In this document: positions 54,775-64,000 of the stretch, in pieces
Layout of the letters: every line of letters begins with the position of its first letter
Position numbering within the stretch: the first letter of the stretch is position 1
From: Flavobacterium segetis
Lineage (GTDB): Bacteria > Bacteroidota > Bacteroidia > Flavobacteriales > Flavobacteriaceae
NCBI RefSeq assembly: GCF_900129575.1
Contig: NZ_FQWE01000004.1
Location: 310,001-374,000, forward strand
Length of the DNA: 64,000 bases
Direction: 5' to 3'
Translations under genes and position numbers: made by a program
The notes under the pieces: generated by a model
Database searches by the model: none
What the model was told of the DNA's origin: nothing
The model's input: only the letters and a program-made list of their open reading frames with translations

Positions 54775-55911
54775 TTAATTACTTATTTTACTTTGAATTT
54801 CATTTAAAATAAAGATATAATCTTCCTGATTTTTAACAAAGTCACGATCTGAAACATCAATAATCAGAACATTTAAATCAGTTTGCGATTTAATGTAGTC
54901 TAAATATCCGTTGTTGATTTTATCTAAATAATCCGCGGCAATTTTCTGCTCATAATTTCTGCCTCTTTTTTTTATATTTTGCAGTAATCTTTCTGAATTT
55001 TGATATAAATAAATATATAAATCAGGTTTAGGCATTTCTTTATAAATAATATCAAATAAATTGCGATACAATCGATATTCATCTTCAGCTAATGTTATTT
55101 TAGCAAAAATCAACGATTTAAAAATATGATAATCGGCAACAATAAAATCTTTAAACAAGTCAAATTGTGCTAGATCATCTGATAATTGTTGATATCTATC
55201 AGCCAGAAATGACATCTCCAGCGGAAAAGCATATCTATTTTGATCGTTATAAAATTTAGGTAAAAACGGATTGTCAGCAAAACGTTCCAAAACTGTTTTG
55301 GCATTAAAATCCTCTGCAATTTTCGTAGCTAATGTAGTTTTACCAGCTCCGATATTACCTTCGAAAGCAACATAATTATGCTGTTCTAAAGGAATGCTTT
55401 GCAAAGGACTTTTTAAATTTTGAACCACATTACAAACACTTTCATCGGGAGAAGATTCTAATAATTCAGAAATTGTTTTTTTTAAAAAAGGATGTTTCCA
55501 ATCTAGATTCAAATCCTGAAAAGGCAACAAAACAAAATCTCGATCTTGCATTAAGGGATGTGGAATTTGAAGTTTTTCTGAGTTTAAAATTTCTTCATCA
55601 TAAGCAATAATATCAATATCGATGATACGGGATTGATAGCCTAAAGTATTACTGCGAATTCTACCTAATTTTTTTTCGATTTTTAAAACTTGTGACAAAA
55701 CTTTTTGTGCAGAACTCGCAGTGTGCATAGTTAACGCACAGTTATAAAAAGCGTCACTATCAAAACCCCATGAAGGGCTTTCATATAATTTTGAAACTTT
55801 GATTACCGTCCCTACGCTTTGATGGATTAATGCAATACAGTTTTCGATATTCTTGAGGCGATTGCCTTGGTTACTTCCCAGCGATAAAACGACCTGATGT
55901 TGTGCTTTCAT
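54775..55911 (-). CDS. folK: FolK / deoxynucleoside kinase fusion
   Basis: 378 residues with two enzymes in one chain. Residues about 1-160 are 2-amino-4-hydroxy-6-hydroxymethyldihydropteridine diphosphokinase (folate synthesis): LSLGSNQGNRL, SRIIDIDIIAYDEE and HPLMQDRDFVLLPFQDL. From about 175 a deoxynucleoside kinase begins with P-loop FEGNIGAGKTTLATKI, followed by RFADNPFLPKFY, the FLADRYQQL helix, and the RLLQNIKKRGRNYEQK lid. The fusion is characteristic of Bacteroidetes and is not obviously a frameshift artefact. It is convergent with the TrmH-family gene. Confidence 0.93.
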   Translation of the reverse strand: MKAQHQVVLSLGSNQGNRLKNIENCIALIHQSVGTVIKVSKLYESPSWGFDSDAFYNCALTMHTASSAQKVLSQVLKIEKKLGRIRSNTLGYQSRIIDIDIIAYDEEILNSEKLQIPHPLMQDRDFVLLPFQDLNLDWKHPFLKKTISELLESSPDESVCNVVQNLKSPLQSIPLEQHNYVAFEGNIGAGKTTLATKIAEDFNAKTVLERFADNPFLPKFYNDQNRYAFPLEMSFLADRYQQLSDDLAQFDLFKDFIVADYHIFKSLIFAKITLAEDEYRLYRNLFDIIYKEMPKPDLYIYLYQNSERLLQNIKKRGRNYEQKIAADYLDKINNGYLDYIKSQTDLNVLIIDVSDRDFVKNQEDYIFILNEIQSKISN

Positions 55912-55950
55912 ATTAACCGCAAATTAACTAAAAGAATTTTAGAATAGAAG

Positions 55951-55958
55951 TATCTTTG
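55951..55958 (+). promoter_or_regulatory. -7 promoter element of sppA
   Basis: TATCTTTG, 90 bases before the ATG at 56049, which gives a fairly long leader. Confidence 0.45.
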
Positions 55959-56048
55959 TAGAGAGTGTTGATAAATAATTAAGGAATTTTTATCTCTTAA
56001 AACTGTAACATATTAACCTCATAAGATACTTATTAAAAAAACATAAAT

Positions 56049-57809
56049 ATGAGATTTTTAGGAAATGTATTAGCAACTATAATAGGAATTTTTGTTTTCT
56101 TTATGTTGTTCTTCTTTGGAATAGTAATAGTAGGCGCTATTTTCGGTGGAAACTCCGAAGTTGTAATTATAAAAAGTGATTCCGTTATCGAATTGAATTT
56201 AGATAGAGTTCAAAATGATTATGCGGGAAAATATTCAGATCCGTGGGTAACTATTTTTTCAGAAAATAAGGCAGTTGGATTAATCGATATCATTAATGCA
56301 ATTGAAAAAGCAAAAACTGATACTGATATTAAAGGTATTTCTATTTTAAATACTACTTCCAATTTAGGAATGGCCCAGAGTAAAGCGTTACGTGATGCGC
56401 TTGAAGATTTTAAAAAATCTGGAAAATTTATTATGGCTTATGCCAATTCCTATTCCCAAAAAGAATATTATTTGAATTCGGTTGCCAATACAATTTACAT
56501 AAATCCTGTTGGCGACATGGATTTTAAAGGGCTTTCTGCTGAAATTATGTTTTTTAAAGATTTCCAGGAAAAATCAGGTTTAAAAATGGAAGTCATTCGC
56601 CACGGTAAATATAAAAGTGCTGTAGAACCGTTCCTAGCAAACGAAATGAGTGACGCTAATAGAGAACAAACTACTGCTTTGTTAACATCAGTTTGGAATT
56701 CAGTAGTTTCAGATATTTCAAAAAGTAGAAACATCTCAGTAATGAAATTAAATGAAATTGCAAATGGACTTTTAGCAAGAACTCCAGAAATGGCAAAATC
56801 AGAAAAACTTGTTGATGTTGTAGCGTATGAAGATCTTTATCATAGCGCGATAAAAAAGGCACTTAAAGTTGCTAATAATGATGATTACAATAAAGTTTCA
56901 ATTACTGATTACGCACAAAAAATAGCAACAACTTCAAAAAATTCTAGTAGTAGTGATGAAATAGCAATAATTTACGCTCAAGGAGAAATTATGGGTGGTG
57001 AAGGAGACGTAACAGTTATTGGTGAAGGTTCGATGCGTCGTTCCTTGCAAGAGGCTCGAAAAAATAAAAATGTTAAAGCAATTGTACTTCGTGTTGATAG
57101 TCCAGGAGGAAGTGCTTTAACTTCAGACTTAATTTGGAGAGAAATTGAATTGACTAAAAAAGTAAAGCCAATTGTTGTTTCAATGGGTAATTATGCTGCA
57201 TCCGGCGGATATTACATCGCTTGTAATGCCAATACAATTTTTGCGGAAGCCAATACAATTACAGGATCTATAGGAGTATTTGGGGTTTTACCTAACTTCA
57301 CGGGATTAGCGACTAGAATAGGTATTAACACAGAGCAAGTAAAAACACATCAAAATGCTGCAAATTACAGTCCGTTTGTTCCTATCGATGATACGTTTAA
57401 GGCCGTGACTTTAGAAGGTGTTGAGCACATTTATAGAACTTTTGTAACACGTGTAGCCCAAGGTAGAAAAATGACATTTGCACAAGTAGATGAAATTGCA
57501 CAAGGGAGGGTTTGGACAGGATCTGAAGCACTTAAAATTGGGTTAGTTGACAAAATAGGCGGGCTAGATGATGCCATTTTAAAAGCAGCTTCTCTCGCAA
57601 AAATTAAAGAGTATAGCACTCAAAATTATCCGGAATACGAGAAAAATTTAAATGATTTATTTGCTAATTTACCTTTTGCTAAATCAAAAGCTTCATTTAT
57701 AAAAGAAGAAATTGGCGAAGAAAATTATCAGATCATGCAGAAAATTAAAAAATTACAAACTCGCACAGGAATTCAAGCAATAATGCCGTTCGAAATAAAT
57801 ATAAATTAG
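56049..57809 (+). CDS. sppA: Signal peptide peptidase SppA, 67-kDa type
   Basis: 586 residues of the S49 family, two tandem ClpP-like halves anchored by one N-terminal helix (about residues 10-32). It digests leftover signal peptides in the membrane. The general-base Lys is in RHGKYKSAVEPFLANE (first half), and the nucleophile Ser is in MGNYAASGGYYIACNA (second half). GSIGVFGVLPNF follows as usual. Ends at a terminator (57831-57864). Confidence 0.94.
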   Translation: MRFLGNVLATIIGIFVFFMLFFFGIVIVGAIFGGNSEVVIIKSDSVIELNLDRVQNDYAGKYSDPWVTIFSENKAVGLIDIINAIEKAKTDTDIKGISILNTTSNLGMAQSKALRDALEDFKKSGKFIMAYANSYSQKEYYLNSVANTIYINPVGDMDFKGLSAEIMFFKDFQEKSGLKMEVIRHGKYKSAVEPFLANEMSDANREQTTALLTSVWNSVVSDISKSRNISVMKLNEIANGLLARTPEMAKSEKLVDVVAYEDLYHSAIKKALKVANNDDYNKVSITDYAQKIATTSKNSSSSDEIAIIYAQGEIMGGEGDVTVIGEGSMRRSLQEARKNKNVKAIVLRVDSPGGSALTSDLIWREIELTKKVKPIVVSMGNYAASGGYYIACNANTIFAEANTITGSIGVFGVLPNFTGLATRIGINTEQVKTHQNAANYSPFVPIDDTFKAVTLEGVEHIYRTFVTRVAQGRKMTFAQVDEIAQGRVWTGSEALKIGLVDKIGGLDDAILKAASLAKIKEYSTQNYPEYEKNLNDLFANLPFAKSKASFIKEEIGEENYQIMQKIKKLQTRTGIQAIMPFEININ

Positions 57810-57830
57810 CTTGTAGTAAAGCCGAAAGAG

Positions 57831-57864
57831 ATCCGTTTGAATTAATTTTTAAACGGATTTTTTT
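57831..57864 (+). terminator. Terminator of sppA
   Basis: Stem ATCCGTTT / AAACGGAT with a 12-base AT-rich loop, then T-rich. Confidence 0.75.
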
Positions 57865-58152
57865 ATTTTGAAAAAAGAACGAACTGATTCCATGTAAATT
57901 AATTAGACAAAATTTTATCTAAAAAACAATGGTGACGACATAAGAAGATAAAATCAATAAGTCAGTTAATCATGCTAAGATCTTTAACTTCTCAATTTTA
58001 TGGTTACCACGATTAAAACATACAATTGAAGGAAATCAAAAAAAGAGTTAGATTTTAATTACTATAGAATTAATCAGGCACATAACAATAATTACTATTT
58101 TTGCAATGTGTAGCAAATTTAGCTTCGTAAATAAATTTTAAGAAATCATATT
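57865..58152. other. Spacer upstream of AsmA-like gene
   Basis: About 290 bases without a gene. TATTTTTG at 58096-58103 is a likely -7 element for the next gene. Confidence 0.4.
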
Positions 58153-60780
58153 ATGTTAAAAACAATTTTAAAAATAGTAGGTGCTTTATTTATTCTTATT
58201 TTGATTGCGTTATTTGCTATTCCCTATTTTTTTGAGGATCAAATAAAAGCTAAAATTGCTGAAGCGATAAACGAAAAAGTAGATGCTAAAATTACTTTTA
58301 ATGGCGCCGATTTAAGTTTACTTAAGAGTTTTCCGAGTGCTACAGTTACACTGGATTCATTAATAGTAATAAATAAAGCTCCATTTGAGGGCGACACCTT
58401 AGTTTCACTTGGGGAGATTACTTTAAACATGTCTATTAAAGAATTATTCAAAGGTAAAAATGAAGCTATGTCTATTGACGGAATCACTTCTAAAAACGGA
58501 CTCATAAATATAATTTTTAATACGGAAGGAATTGGAAATTACGATATTGCTCTGAAAAATAACGAAACAAAATCTAATGGAAAAAGCGAACCGTTGTCAC
58601 TAAAGATAAAAAACTACAAGATTGAAAATTTTAAATTTCGTTATTTTGACGAGAGTTCAAAAATAAAAATGTTAATTGATAGTCTAAATCACGAGGGTGT
58701 AGGAGATTTTGCTGCGCAAAAACTAGATTTAGTCACTAAGTCAACTGCCAAAGTTTCATTAAACATGGATAAAGTCAATTATATGAAAAACGTAGCATTA
58801 TCACTTGACGCGATCTTAGGAATAGATTTAGAAAAAAGCAAATATACGTTCAAGGATAATAAAGCACTTATTAATCAATTGCCTTTAGAATTTGATGGTT
58901 TTATTCAACTAGTTGAAGCAGGTCAAGAATATGATTTAAAGTTTAAAACACCTACTTCCTCGTTTAAAAATTTCCTCGGCGTAATTCCAGCTACTTATGC
59001 TGCTAGTTTAGACAATGTAAAAACAACGGGAGATTTTACCATAGTAGGTTTTGCAAAAGGGTTATATTCTGACACTACAATACCAAAATTTAATGTTGAT
59101 ATTACCTCAAAAAATGCCTCTTTTAAATATCCTGACTTACCAAAAACGGTACAAAATATAATTATTGACACTAAAATTATAAATGAAACTGGGATATTAA
59201 ACGACACTTACGTAAATATTGACCAACTTTCTTTTAGAATAGATCAAGACGTTTTTAACGCTAAAGCAAAAATTAGTAATGTAACTGAAAATGCATATGT
59301 TGATGCCGCTTTGAAAGGAACAATTAATCTAGCTAATTTAACAAAAGCATATCCAGTAAAACTAGACAAGCCACTTTCTGGAATTCTTAAAGCAGATGTA
59401 ACGACAAAATTTGACATGCAATCCGTAGAGAAAAGTCAATACGAAAAGATAAATAACGCAGGAACAATGAGTTTATCTGGATTTAAATATGCTGATGAAA
59501 ATGGAAAAACAATGAATATCAGTACAGCATTGGTTCAATTTAATCCAAGTCAAGTCAACCTTAAACAATTTAATGCAACAACAGGTAAAAGCGATATCAG
59601 TATCACAGGGATTTTAGACAATTTCTACGGCTTTATCTTTAGAAACCAAGAACTAAAAGGGAATTTCAATATGAATTCTCAGCAATTAGCGGTCGATGAT
59701 TTTATGACAACTGGCGATACTAAACCATCTGAAAATAAAAAGGCCGAAGCAATGAAAATTCCAGCTTTTTTAAATTGTACGCTTACTGCAAAAGCAACTA
59801 CAGTTTTGTATGATAATTTAACCTTGAAAGATGTTTCAGGAAAGTTGATTGTAAAAGATGAAAAGGTAACACTAGAAAATGTAAAAACTTCGATTTTTGG
59901 TGGAACTATTGGTGTAAACGGCGCTGTTTCAACTAAAGGAAAAGTTCCTATTTTTAATATGAATTTAAATTTAAATCAAGTAGATATTGCACAGTCTTTT
60001 ACTCAATTAGATATGTTGAAGAAAATTGCGCCTATAGCTGGAATTATAAATGGAAAGTTAAATTCTACAATTAAACTAAACGGAAATCTAGATGCCACCG
60101 AATTTACACCTGATTTAAAAAGTTTGACTGGAGATTTATTAGGTCAATTACTGTCTACAACTATCAATGCTACAAACTCTACGTTACTTACGGCTTTAAG
60201 TTCTAATATAAAATTTATCGATTTAGGTAAAATAAATTTAAATGATATAAAAGCTGCTATAACTTTCAAAGATGGAAAAGTAAATGTGAGACCATTTGAC
60301 ATTAAGTATAAAGATATTAAAGCAACAGTTGGTGGAACACATGGTTTTGACCAAAGCATGAATTACAACTTGAAATTTGATGTTCCAGCAAAATATTTAG
60401 GATCAGAAGCGAATGCATTAATAGCAAGGCTAACTCCCGCTGAAGCTACAAAAGTAGAAAGCATACCAATTACTGCATTAATTGTGGGTAATTTTACTAA
60501 TCCAAAAATAACAACTGATATTAATAGTGCTGTAACTACACTAACTACAAAATTAGTAAATCAGCAGAAAGATAGATTGGTAAAACAAGGTACATCAGCT
60601 TTGACTGACTTAATTAACAAAAATAAAAAACCTGGCGACACGACCAAAACAGTCATTCCAAAAACAAAAGAAGAAGTAAAAGCTAAGGTAAATGAAGAGG
60701 TAAAAAAGAAAGCCTCAGATGTTTTGAATGGTTTTTTTAATAAAAAGAAAAAACCAGTTGATACGACAAAAACTAATTAA
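58153..60780 (+). CDS. AsmA-like membrane-anchored protein
   Basis: 875 residues. One N-terminal membrane helix (MLKTILKIVGALFILILIALFAIPYFF region) is followed by a very long, beta-rich periplasmic part with repeated DUF748/AsmA-type strands, such as ITFNGADLSLLKSFPSATVTLDSLIV, and the AsmA-like C-terminal ISVDDFMTTG / LGSEANALIARLTPAE region. A Lys/Pro-rich tail ends it. AsmA-family proteins are thought to act in outer-membrane lipid transport or homeostasis. In E. coli they (TamB, YhdP) move phospholipids. Single gene. Confidence 0.88.
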   Translation: MLKTILKIVGALFILILIALFAIPYFFEDQIKAKIAEAINEKVDAKITFNGADLSLLKSFPSATVTLDSLIVINKAPFEGDTLVSLGEITLNMSIKELFKGKNEAMSIDGITSKNGLINIIFNTEGIGNYDIALKNNETKSNGKSEPLSLKIKNYKIENFKFRYFDESSKIKMLIDSLNHEGVGDFAAQKLDLVTKSTAKVSLNMDKVNYMKNVALSLDAILGIDLEKSKYTFKDNKALINQLPLEFDGFIQLVEAGQEYDLKFKTPTSSFKNFLGVIPATYAASLDNVKTTGDFTIVGFAKGLYSDTTIPKFNVDITSKNASFKYPDLPKTVQNIIIDTKIINETGILNDTYVNIDQLSFRIDQDVFNAKAKISNVTENAYVDAALKGTINLANLTKAYPVKLDKPLSGILKADVTTKFDMQSVEKSQYEKINNAGTMSLSGFKYADENGKTMNISTALVQFNPSQVNLKQFNATTGKSDISITGILDNFYGFIFRNQELKGNFNMNSQQLAVDDFMTTGDTKPSENKKAEAMKIPAFLNCTLTAKATTVLYDNLTLKDVSGKLIVKDEKVTLENVKTSIFGGTIGVNGAVSTKGKVPIFNMNLNLNQVDIAQSFTQLDMLKKIAPIAGIINGKLNSTIKLNGNLDATEFTPDLKSLTGDLLGQLLSTTINATNSTLLTALSSNIKFIDLGKINLNDIKAAITFKDGKVNVRPFDIKYKDIKATVGGTHGFDQSMNYNLKFDVPAKYLGSEANALIARLTPAEATKVESIPITALIVGNFTNPKITTDINSAVTTLTTKLVNQQKDRLVKQGTSALTDLINKNKKPGDTTKTVIPKTKEEVKAKVNEEVKKKASDVLNGFFNKKKKPVDTTKTN

Positions 60781-60797
60781 GTTTTCAAATTATAGCA

Positions 60798-60834
60798 ATA
60801 AGGCCTAAAATATTAATTTATTTTAGGCCTTATT
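60798..60834. terminator. Bidirectional terminator between AsmA-like and DUF2797 genes
   Basis: Fifteen-base stem ATAAGGCCTAAAATA / TATTTTAGGCCTTAT, 6-base loop. Confidence 0.85.
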
Positions 60835-61629
60835 TTATACATTTATACTAACAACATAACCCTCTGAACTACGAATATTAAAAACGGTACCATTATCAAA
60901 AATTAAATATTGTCCTTTTATCCCGGCTAATTTCCCTTCAAAATTAGGCGTTTTATCTAAACTTAAACTGCTCACTTTCTTTGGATATTCTAAAACAGGA
61001 TAATGCATTTCATACAAATCATTTTTTTGCGAGTAGAAATATTCCTGCACTTCTGATGGAATTAAATTTTCTAATTTTAATCTTTCTTTGACTAAATCAA
61101 CATGCTCTACAGAATTAGTCAGCATTTTTCTCCAGTTTGTTTTATCAGCATAGTGACTTTTTAACGCAACTTCAGTAATTCCTGCTAAATATCGGTTAGG
61201 CACTTCTACGATAGTAATGGCTTCATTAGCTCCTTGATCTATCCAGCGCGTTGGCATTTGCGTTTTTCTGGTCACTCCTACTTTCACTTCGCTAGATAAA
61301 GCTAAATAAACAATATGAGGTTGTAATTGCACCTTCTCTTCATAAACTAAATCTCTATCGGCAATACCAAGGTGAGCCGTGCTTAATTCAGGTCTAATAA
61401 TCCAATCCCCTACAGACGCACTCGAATAAAAACAATCATAACAAAAACCTTGACGAAATATTTTTCTCTTTTTCCCACAATTCAAACATTGGTAACCCAA
61501 AAAACTGATTTGAATATTATTATTTAATAATTGATTTACATTTAAAAAGCTATTTTCAAAAACTAGATAATATTGAATTGGATTGCCAAATTCAGTTTGC
61601 ATTTTTTTTAGGACACCTTCGTAAGTCAT
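60835..61629 (-). CDS. DUF2797 zinc-ribbon-like protein
   Basis: 264 residues. Two CxxC pairs, Cys48/Cys51 and Cys63/Cys66, lie in CLNCGKKRKIFRQGFCYDCF and should bind zinc. They are followed by the family segment HLGIADRDLVYEEKVQLQP and VGVTRKTQMPTRWIDQGAN, a GIY-YIG-nuclease-like stretch. The family's function is unknown. It stands alone on the minus strand, convergent with the AsmA-like gene. Confidence 0.88.
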   Translation of the reverse strand: MTYEGVLKKMQTEFGNPIQYYLVFENSFLNVNQLLNNNIQISFLGYQCLNCGKKRKIFRQGFCYDCFYSSASVGDWIIRPELSTAHLGIADRDLVYEEKVQLQPHIVYLALSSEVKVGVTRKTQMPTRWIDQGANEAITIVEVPNRYLAGITEVALKSHYADKTNWRKMLTNSVEHVDLVKERLKLENLIPSEVQEYFYSQKNDLYEMHYPVLEYPKKVSSLSLDKTPNFEGKLAGIKGQYLIFDNGTVFNIRSSEGYVVSINV

Positions 61630-61835
61630 TGTATTTTTATGTTTTTGATTATCAATCTATGATTGCGCATTTAGCATAACTCGCGCTAGACTTTTATGAA
61701 GCGAGAATCTTTGCATTATTAAAGAATTGTTTTTTATAAAAAAACACTATTTTTGATACTTTGACAAAGTTAGTATTTGTCAATTAATATTCATATCTGA
61801 AATCTACATTCGTTAATCTAAAATCAGAAATCTGC

Positions 61836-63362
61836 ATGCCTTTAACCATAATCAATTCGTTTGCTTCTTGGGTTCTAAAACAAAGAATCCATCAAATCGA
61901 ACTATTCTTGAAATATCCAAATGAAGTTCAAGAGGAATTGCTTATGAATTTAATTGGCTCGGCAAAAAACACTGTGTTAGGTAAAAAATACGATTATTCC
62001 TCCATTAATACTTATTCGAAATTTGCAGAAAGAATTCCTATATCCACTTATGAAGATTTACAACCTTTAATAGAAAGGACGCGTCAAGGTGAGCAAAATG
62101 TTTTTTGGGAAGAACCTATAAAATGGTTTGCTAAATCCAGCGGTACGACAAATTCAAAAAGTAAATTTATTCCAGTAAGTAATGAAGCGCTTGAAGACTG
62201 TCATTATAAAGGAAGTAAAGATTTGCTCTGCTTGTATTTAAGTAATAATGAAAATTCTGAACTCTTTTTAGGTAAAAGTTTACGTTTAGGTGGCAGTTCC
62301 CAAATTTACGAAGACAACGATACCTTTTTTGGCGATTTATCCGCGATATTAATTGAAAACATGCCAATTTGGGCAGAGTTCAGTAGTACGCCAAGCAATA
62401 AAATTTCTTTGATGAGTGATTGGGAAACTAAAATCAAGGCGATTATCAACGAAACCAAAAACGAAAATGTAACCAGTTTTGCAGGAGTTCCTTCCTGGAT
62501 GCTAGTTTTGATGAATAAAATGCTAGAAGAAACTGGAAAAGGGAATCTACTTGAAATTTGGCCAAATCTAGAAGTGTACTTTCATGGCGGCGTAAATTTT
62601 GAACCCTACCGCGAACAATACAAAAATATACTCCCTAAAAAAGATTTTAAATACTACGAAATATACAATGCATCAGAAGGTTTTTTTGCCATCCAAGATT
62701 TAAACAACTCAAGTGATTTATTACTAATGTTAGATTATGGAATTTTCTACGAATTTATTCCAATGGATACTTTTGGTACACCCAATCAAAAAGTGATTCG
62801 GTTAGCTGATGTAGAATTATTTAAAAACTATGCTTTGATAATTACCACTAATTCTGGTTTGTGGCGTTATTTAATAGGTGATACGGTTCGATTTACTTCC
62901 CTAAATCCTTACCGAATTCGGGTTACGGGTAGAACCAAACATCATATTAATGTTTTTGGCGAAGAATTGATGGTCGAAAATACTGATATGGCTATAGCCA
63001 AGGCTTGCAAGATAACCAATACCCAAGTGGTCGATTATACCGTTGCGCCTGTTTTTATGGAAGGTAAAGAAAAAGGAGCGCACGAATGGATAATTGAGTT
63101 TAAAGTAAATCCTATCGATATTTCCGTTTTTCAAAAAATATTAGATGAATCGATTCAATCTCTGAATTCCGATTATGAAGCAAAACGCTTTAACAATATG
63201 ACTTTGAATCCGTTAATAATAAACATAGCACGAAAAGATTTATTTTACGATTGGCTGAAATACCGCAATAAACTGGGCGGACAGCATAAAATTCCTAGAT
63301 TGTCTAATCATAGAGATTATTTAGAGCAATTGAAGAGCATGCAAATTAGTATTGTTGTTTAG
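61836..63362 (+). CDS. GH3-family acyl-adenylate enzyme
   Basis: 508 residues of the GH3 auxin-responsive superfamily, an ANL-type adenylating fold. Landmarks: KWFAKSSGTTNSKSKFIPVS (P-loop/ATP motif), FAGVPSWMLVLMNKM, YEIYNASEGFFAIQD (A-loop) and GDTVRFTSLNPYRIRVTGRTKHHINVFGEEL. In plants GH3s join hormones to amino acids. Bacterial members lack a proven substrate. No peptide-carrier or biosynthetic genes flank it. It is followed by a response-regulator gene but separated by 121 bases. Confidence 0.93.
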   Translation: MPLTIINSFASWVLKQRIHQIELFLKYPNEVQEELLMNLIGSAKNTVLGKKYDYSSINTYSKFAERIPISTYEDLQPLIERTRQGEQNVFWEEPIKWFAKSSGTTNSKSKFIPVSNEALEDCHYKGSKDLLCLYLSNNENSELFLGKSLRLGGSSQIYEDNDTFFGDLSAILIENMPIWAEFSSTPSNKISLMSDWETKIKAIINETKNENVTSFAGVPSWMLVLMNKMLEETGKGNLLEIWPNLEVYFHGGVNFEPYREQYKNILPKKDFKYYEIYNASEGFFAIQDLNNSSDLLLMLDYGIFYEFIPMDTFGTPNQKVIRLADVELFKNYALIITTNSGLWRYLIGDTVRFTSLNPYRIRVTGRTKHHINVFGEELMVENTDMAIAKACKITNTQVVDYTVAPVFMEGKEKGAHEWIIEFKVNPIDISVFQKILDESIQSLNSDYEAKRFNNMTLNPLIINIARKDLFYDWLKYRNKLGGQHKIPRLSNHRDYLEQLKSMQISIVV

Positions 63363-63483
63363 TACTAAAGATAAGTCTTCTACATATAAAAATTTTACTG
63401 CTCTAAACAAAAGTTAATATGCATTATTTCTCTTGTAAGTTTATTCTAATAAAGTACATTTAGATTAAATAAAAATCTATTAC

Positions 63484-64000
63484 ATGCCTACAAAAAATTT
63501 ATTTTTAGTCGATGATCATCCTATAACAGTTGACAGTTATAAAAACTTAATTTTACGAACAAAAACTGCAGCTAACGATATTTATTTTGTAACAGCCTTT
63601 TCTTGTGAAGAAGCATACAAGAGGATTATTGAAAAACACAACGATCAAGAAAACTTTGATGTTGCCCTTTTAGATATAAGTTTGCCATCTTACCCAGCTA
63701 AAAATCTACTTACAGGTATTGATGTAGCTAAACTCATTCGGTATTATTTTCCAGCGTGTAAAATAATATTACTCACGATGCACAGTGAGCCTGCAATTGT
63801 CACAACTGCCATACATGAAATTAATCCAGAAGGATTCATTTTAAAGAATGATATTAATGCAGCAAGTTTTGTAAATGCGTACCAATCTATAATGCTAGGC
63901 TCCACCTTTTACAGTAGTACAATAACTAAAGTGCAAAACGATACTATCATAAAAAAATTGGATTTTGATGCTATTGATTTACAAATCTTACTTTTACTTG
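63484..64000 (+). CDS. Response regulator receiver protein, NarL/LuxR-like (partial, 3' end outside window)
   Basis: Open from the ATG at 63484 to the window edge (172 codons). The receiver domain is clear: acidic pair in FLVDDHPIT, phospho-acceptor Asp in VALLDISLP, the Thr in ILLTMHSE and the Lys in FILKNDI. After about residue 150 the start of an output domain is seen (DFDAIDLQILLLL), consistent with a LuxR-type helix-turn-helix that continues beyond the window. Its histidine kinase partner should lie further on or elsewhere. Confidence 0.88.
   Translation, partial: MPTKNLFLVDDHPITVDSYKNLILRTKTAANDIYFVTAFSCEEAYKRIIEKHNDQENFDVALLDISLPSYPAKNLLTGIDVAKLIRYYFPACKIILLTMHSEPAIVTTAIHEINPEGFILKNDINAASFVNAYQSIMLGSTFYSSTITKVQNDTIIKKLDFDAIDLQILLLL

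Overview
The window looks like a chromosomal segment of a Flavobacterium-like member of the Flavobacteriaceae (Bacteroidetes). The evidence is the low G+C content, promoter elements of the TTG-N(19-23)-TAnnTTTG type (best seen upstream of both tRNA clusters and the fatty acid desaturase), few Shine-Dalgarno sequences, and lineage-typical genes: a type IX secretion Plug protein, an S46 dipeptidyl-peptidase, DUF5916, DUF6702 and DUF6370 proteins, a FolK-deoxynucleoside kinase fusion, and a bacterial GH3 protein. I see no phage, insertion sequence, CRISPR array, plasmid or integrative element. The region is mostly housekeeping, interrupted by short stretches of decayed genes.

Layout. 1-3.6 kb (minus): an ECF sigma factor overlapping a membrane anti-sigma-like gene that runs off the left edge, then a polyprenyl diphosphate synthase and rlmN. 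4.0-5.6 kb: an O-methyltransferase, a PAP2 phosphatase and a TatA-type protein. 5.7-11.9 kb (minus): an accessory-looking operon of four secreted carboxypeptidase-regulatory-like paralogues plus a decayed fifth copy, a DUF6702 protein and an M1-type metallopeptidase. 12-14.6 kb: pepE, two identical tRNA-Gly(TCC) genes, a GNAT and a YkuD-type L,D-transpeptidase-like protein. 14.7-19.7 kb: two tandem DUF5916 outer-membrane proteins, the second preceded by a (ATCA)9 microsatellite. 19.8-28.2 kb: gpmI, a frameshifted leucine-rich-repeat gene, a TetR-ABC-HlyD-TolC export cassette with an unusual ATPase, and map. 28.2-37.6 kb: a dead GxxExxY gene, a methyltransferase, the T9SS Plug protein, apaG, pruA, rsmG, a fatty acid desaturase, an aspartate-type aminotransferase and a four-helix-bundle protein. 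37.7-46.8 kb: purT, DUF6370, an unknown membrane protein, fabD, a gene graveyard, galE, a DegT aminotransferase, waaA and a GNAT. 46.8-64 kb: a DPP11-type S46 peptidase, a tiny Thr-rich lipoprotein, a DUF1508 protein, tRNA-Gly(GCC) and tRNA-Leu(TAA), mutS, DUF1573, a TrmH-family methyltransferase, folK-dNK, sppA, an AsmA-like protein, DUF2797, GH3 and a truncated response regulator.

How the parts fit. Many products act at the cell envelope: the PAP2, Tat and T9SS Plug proteins, the DUF5916 barrels, the export cassette, KDO transfer, nucleotide-sugar enzymes, AsmA and SppA. The least explained parts are the tandem paralogue/DUF6702/M1 operon, the LRR gene and microsatellite that could be slippage-variable, and the export cassette whose ATPase has lost or altered its usual motifs. 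No complete novel defence or mobile system is evident. All family assignments rest on reading motifs by eye, without database searches.
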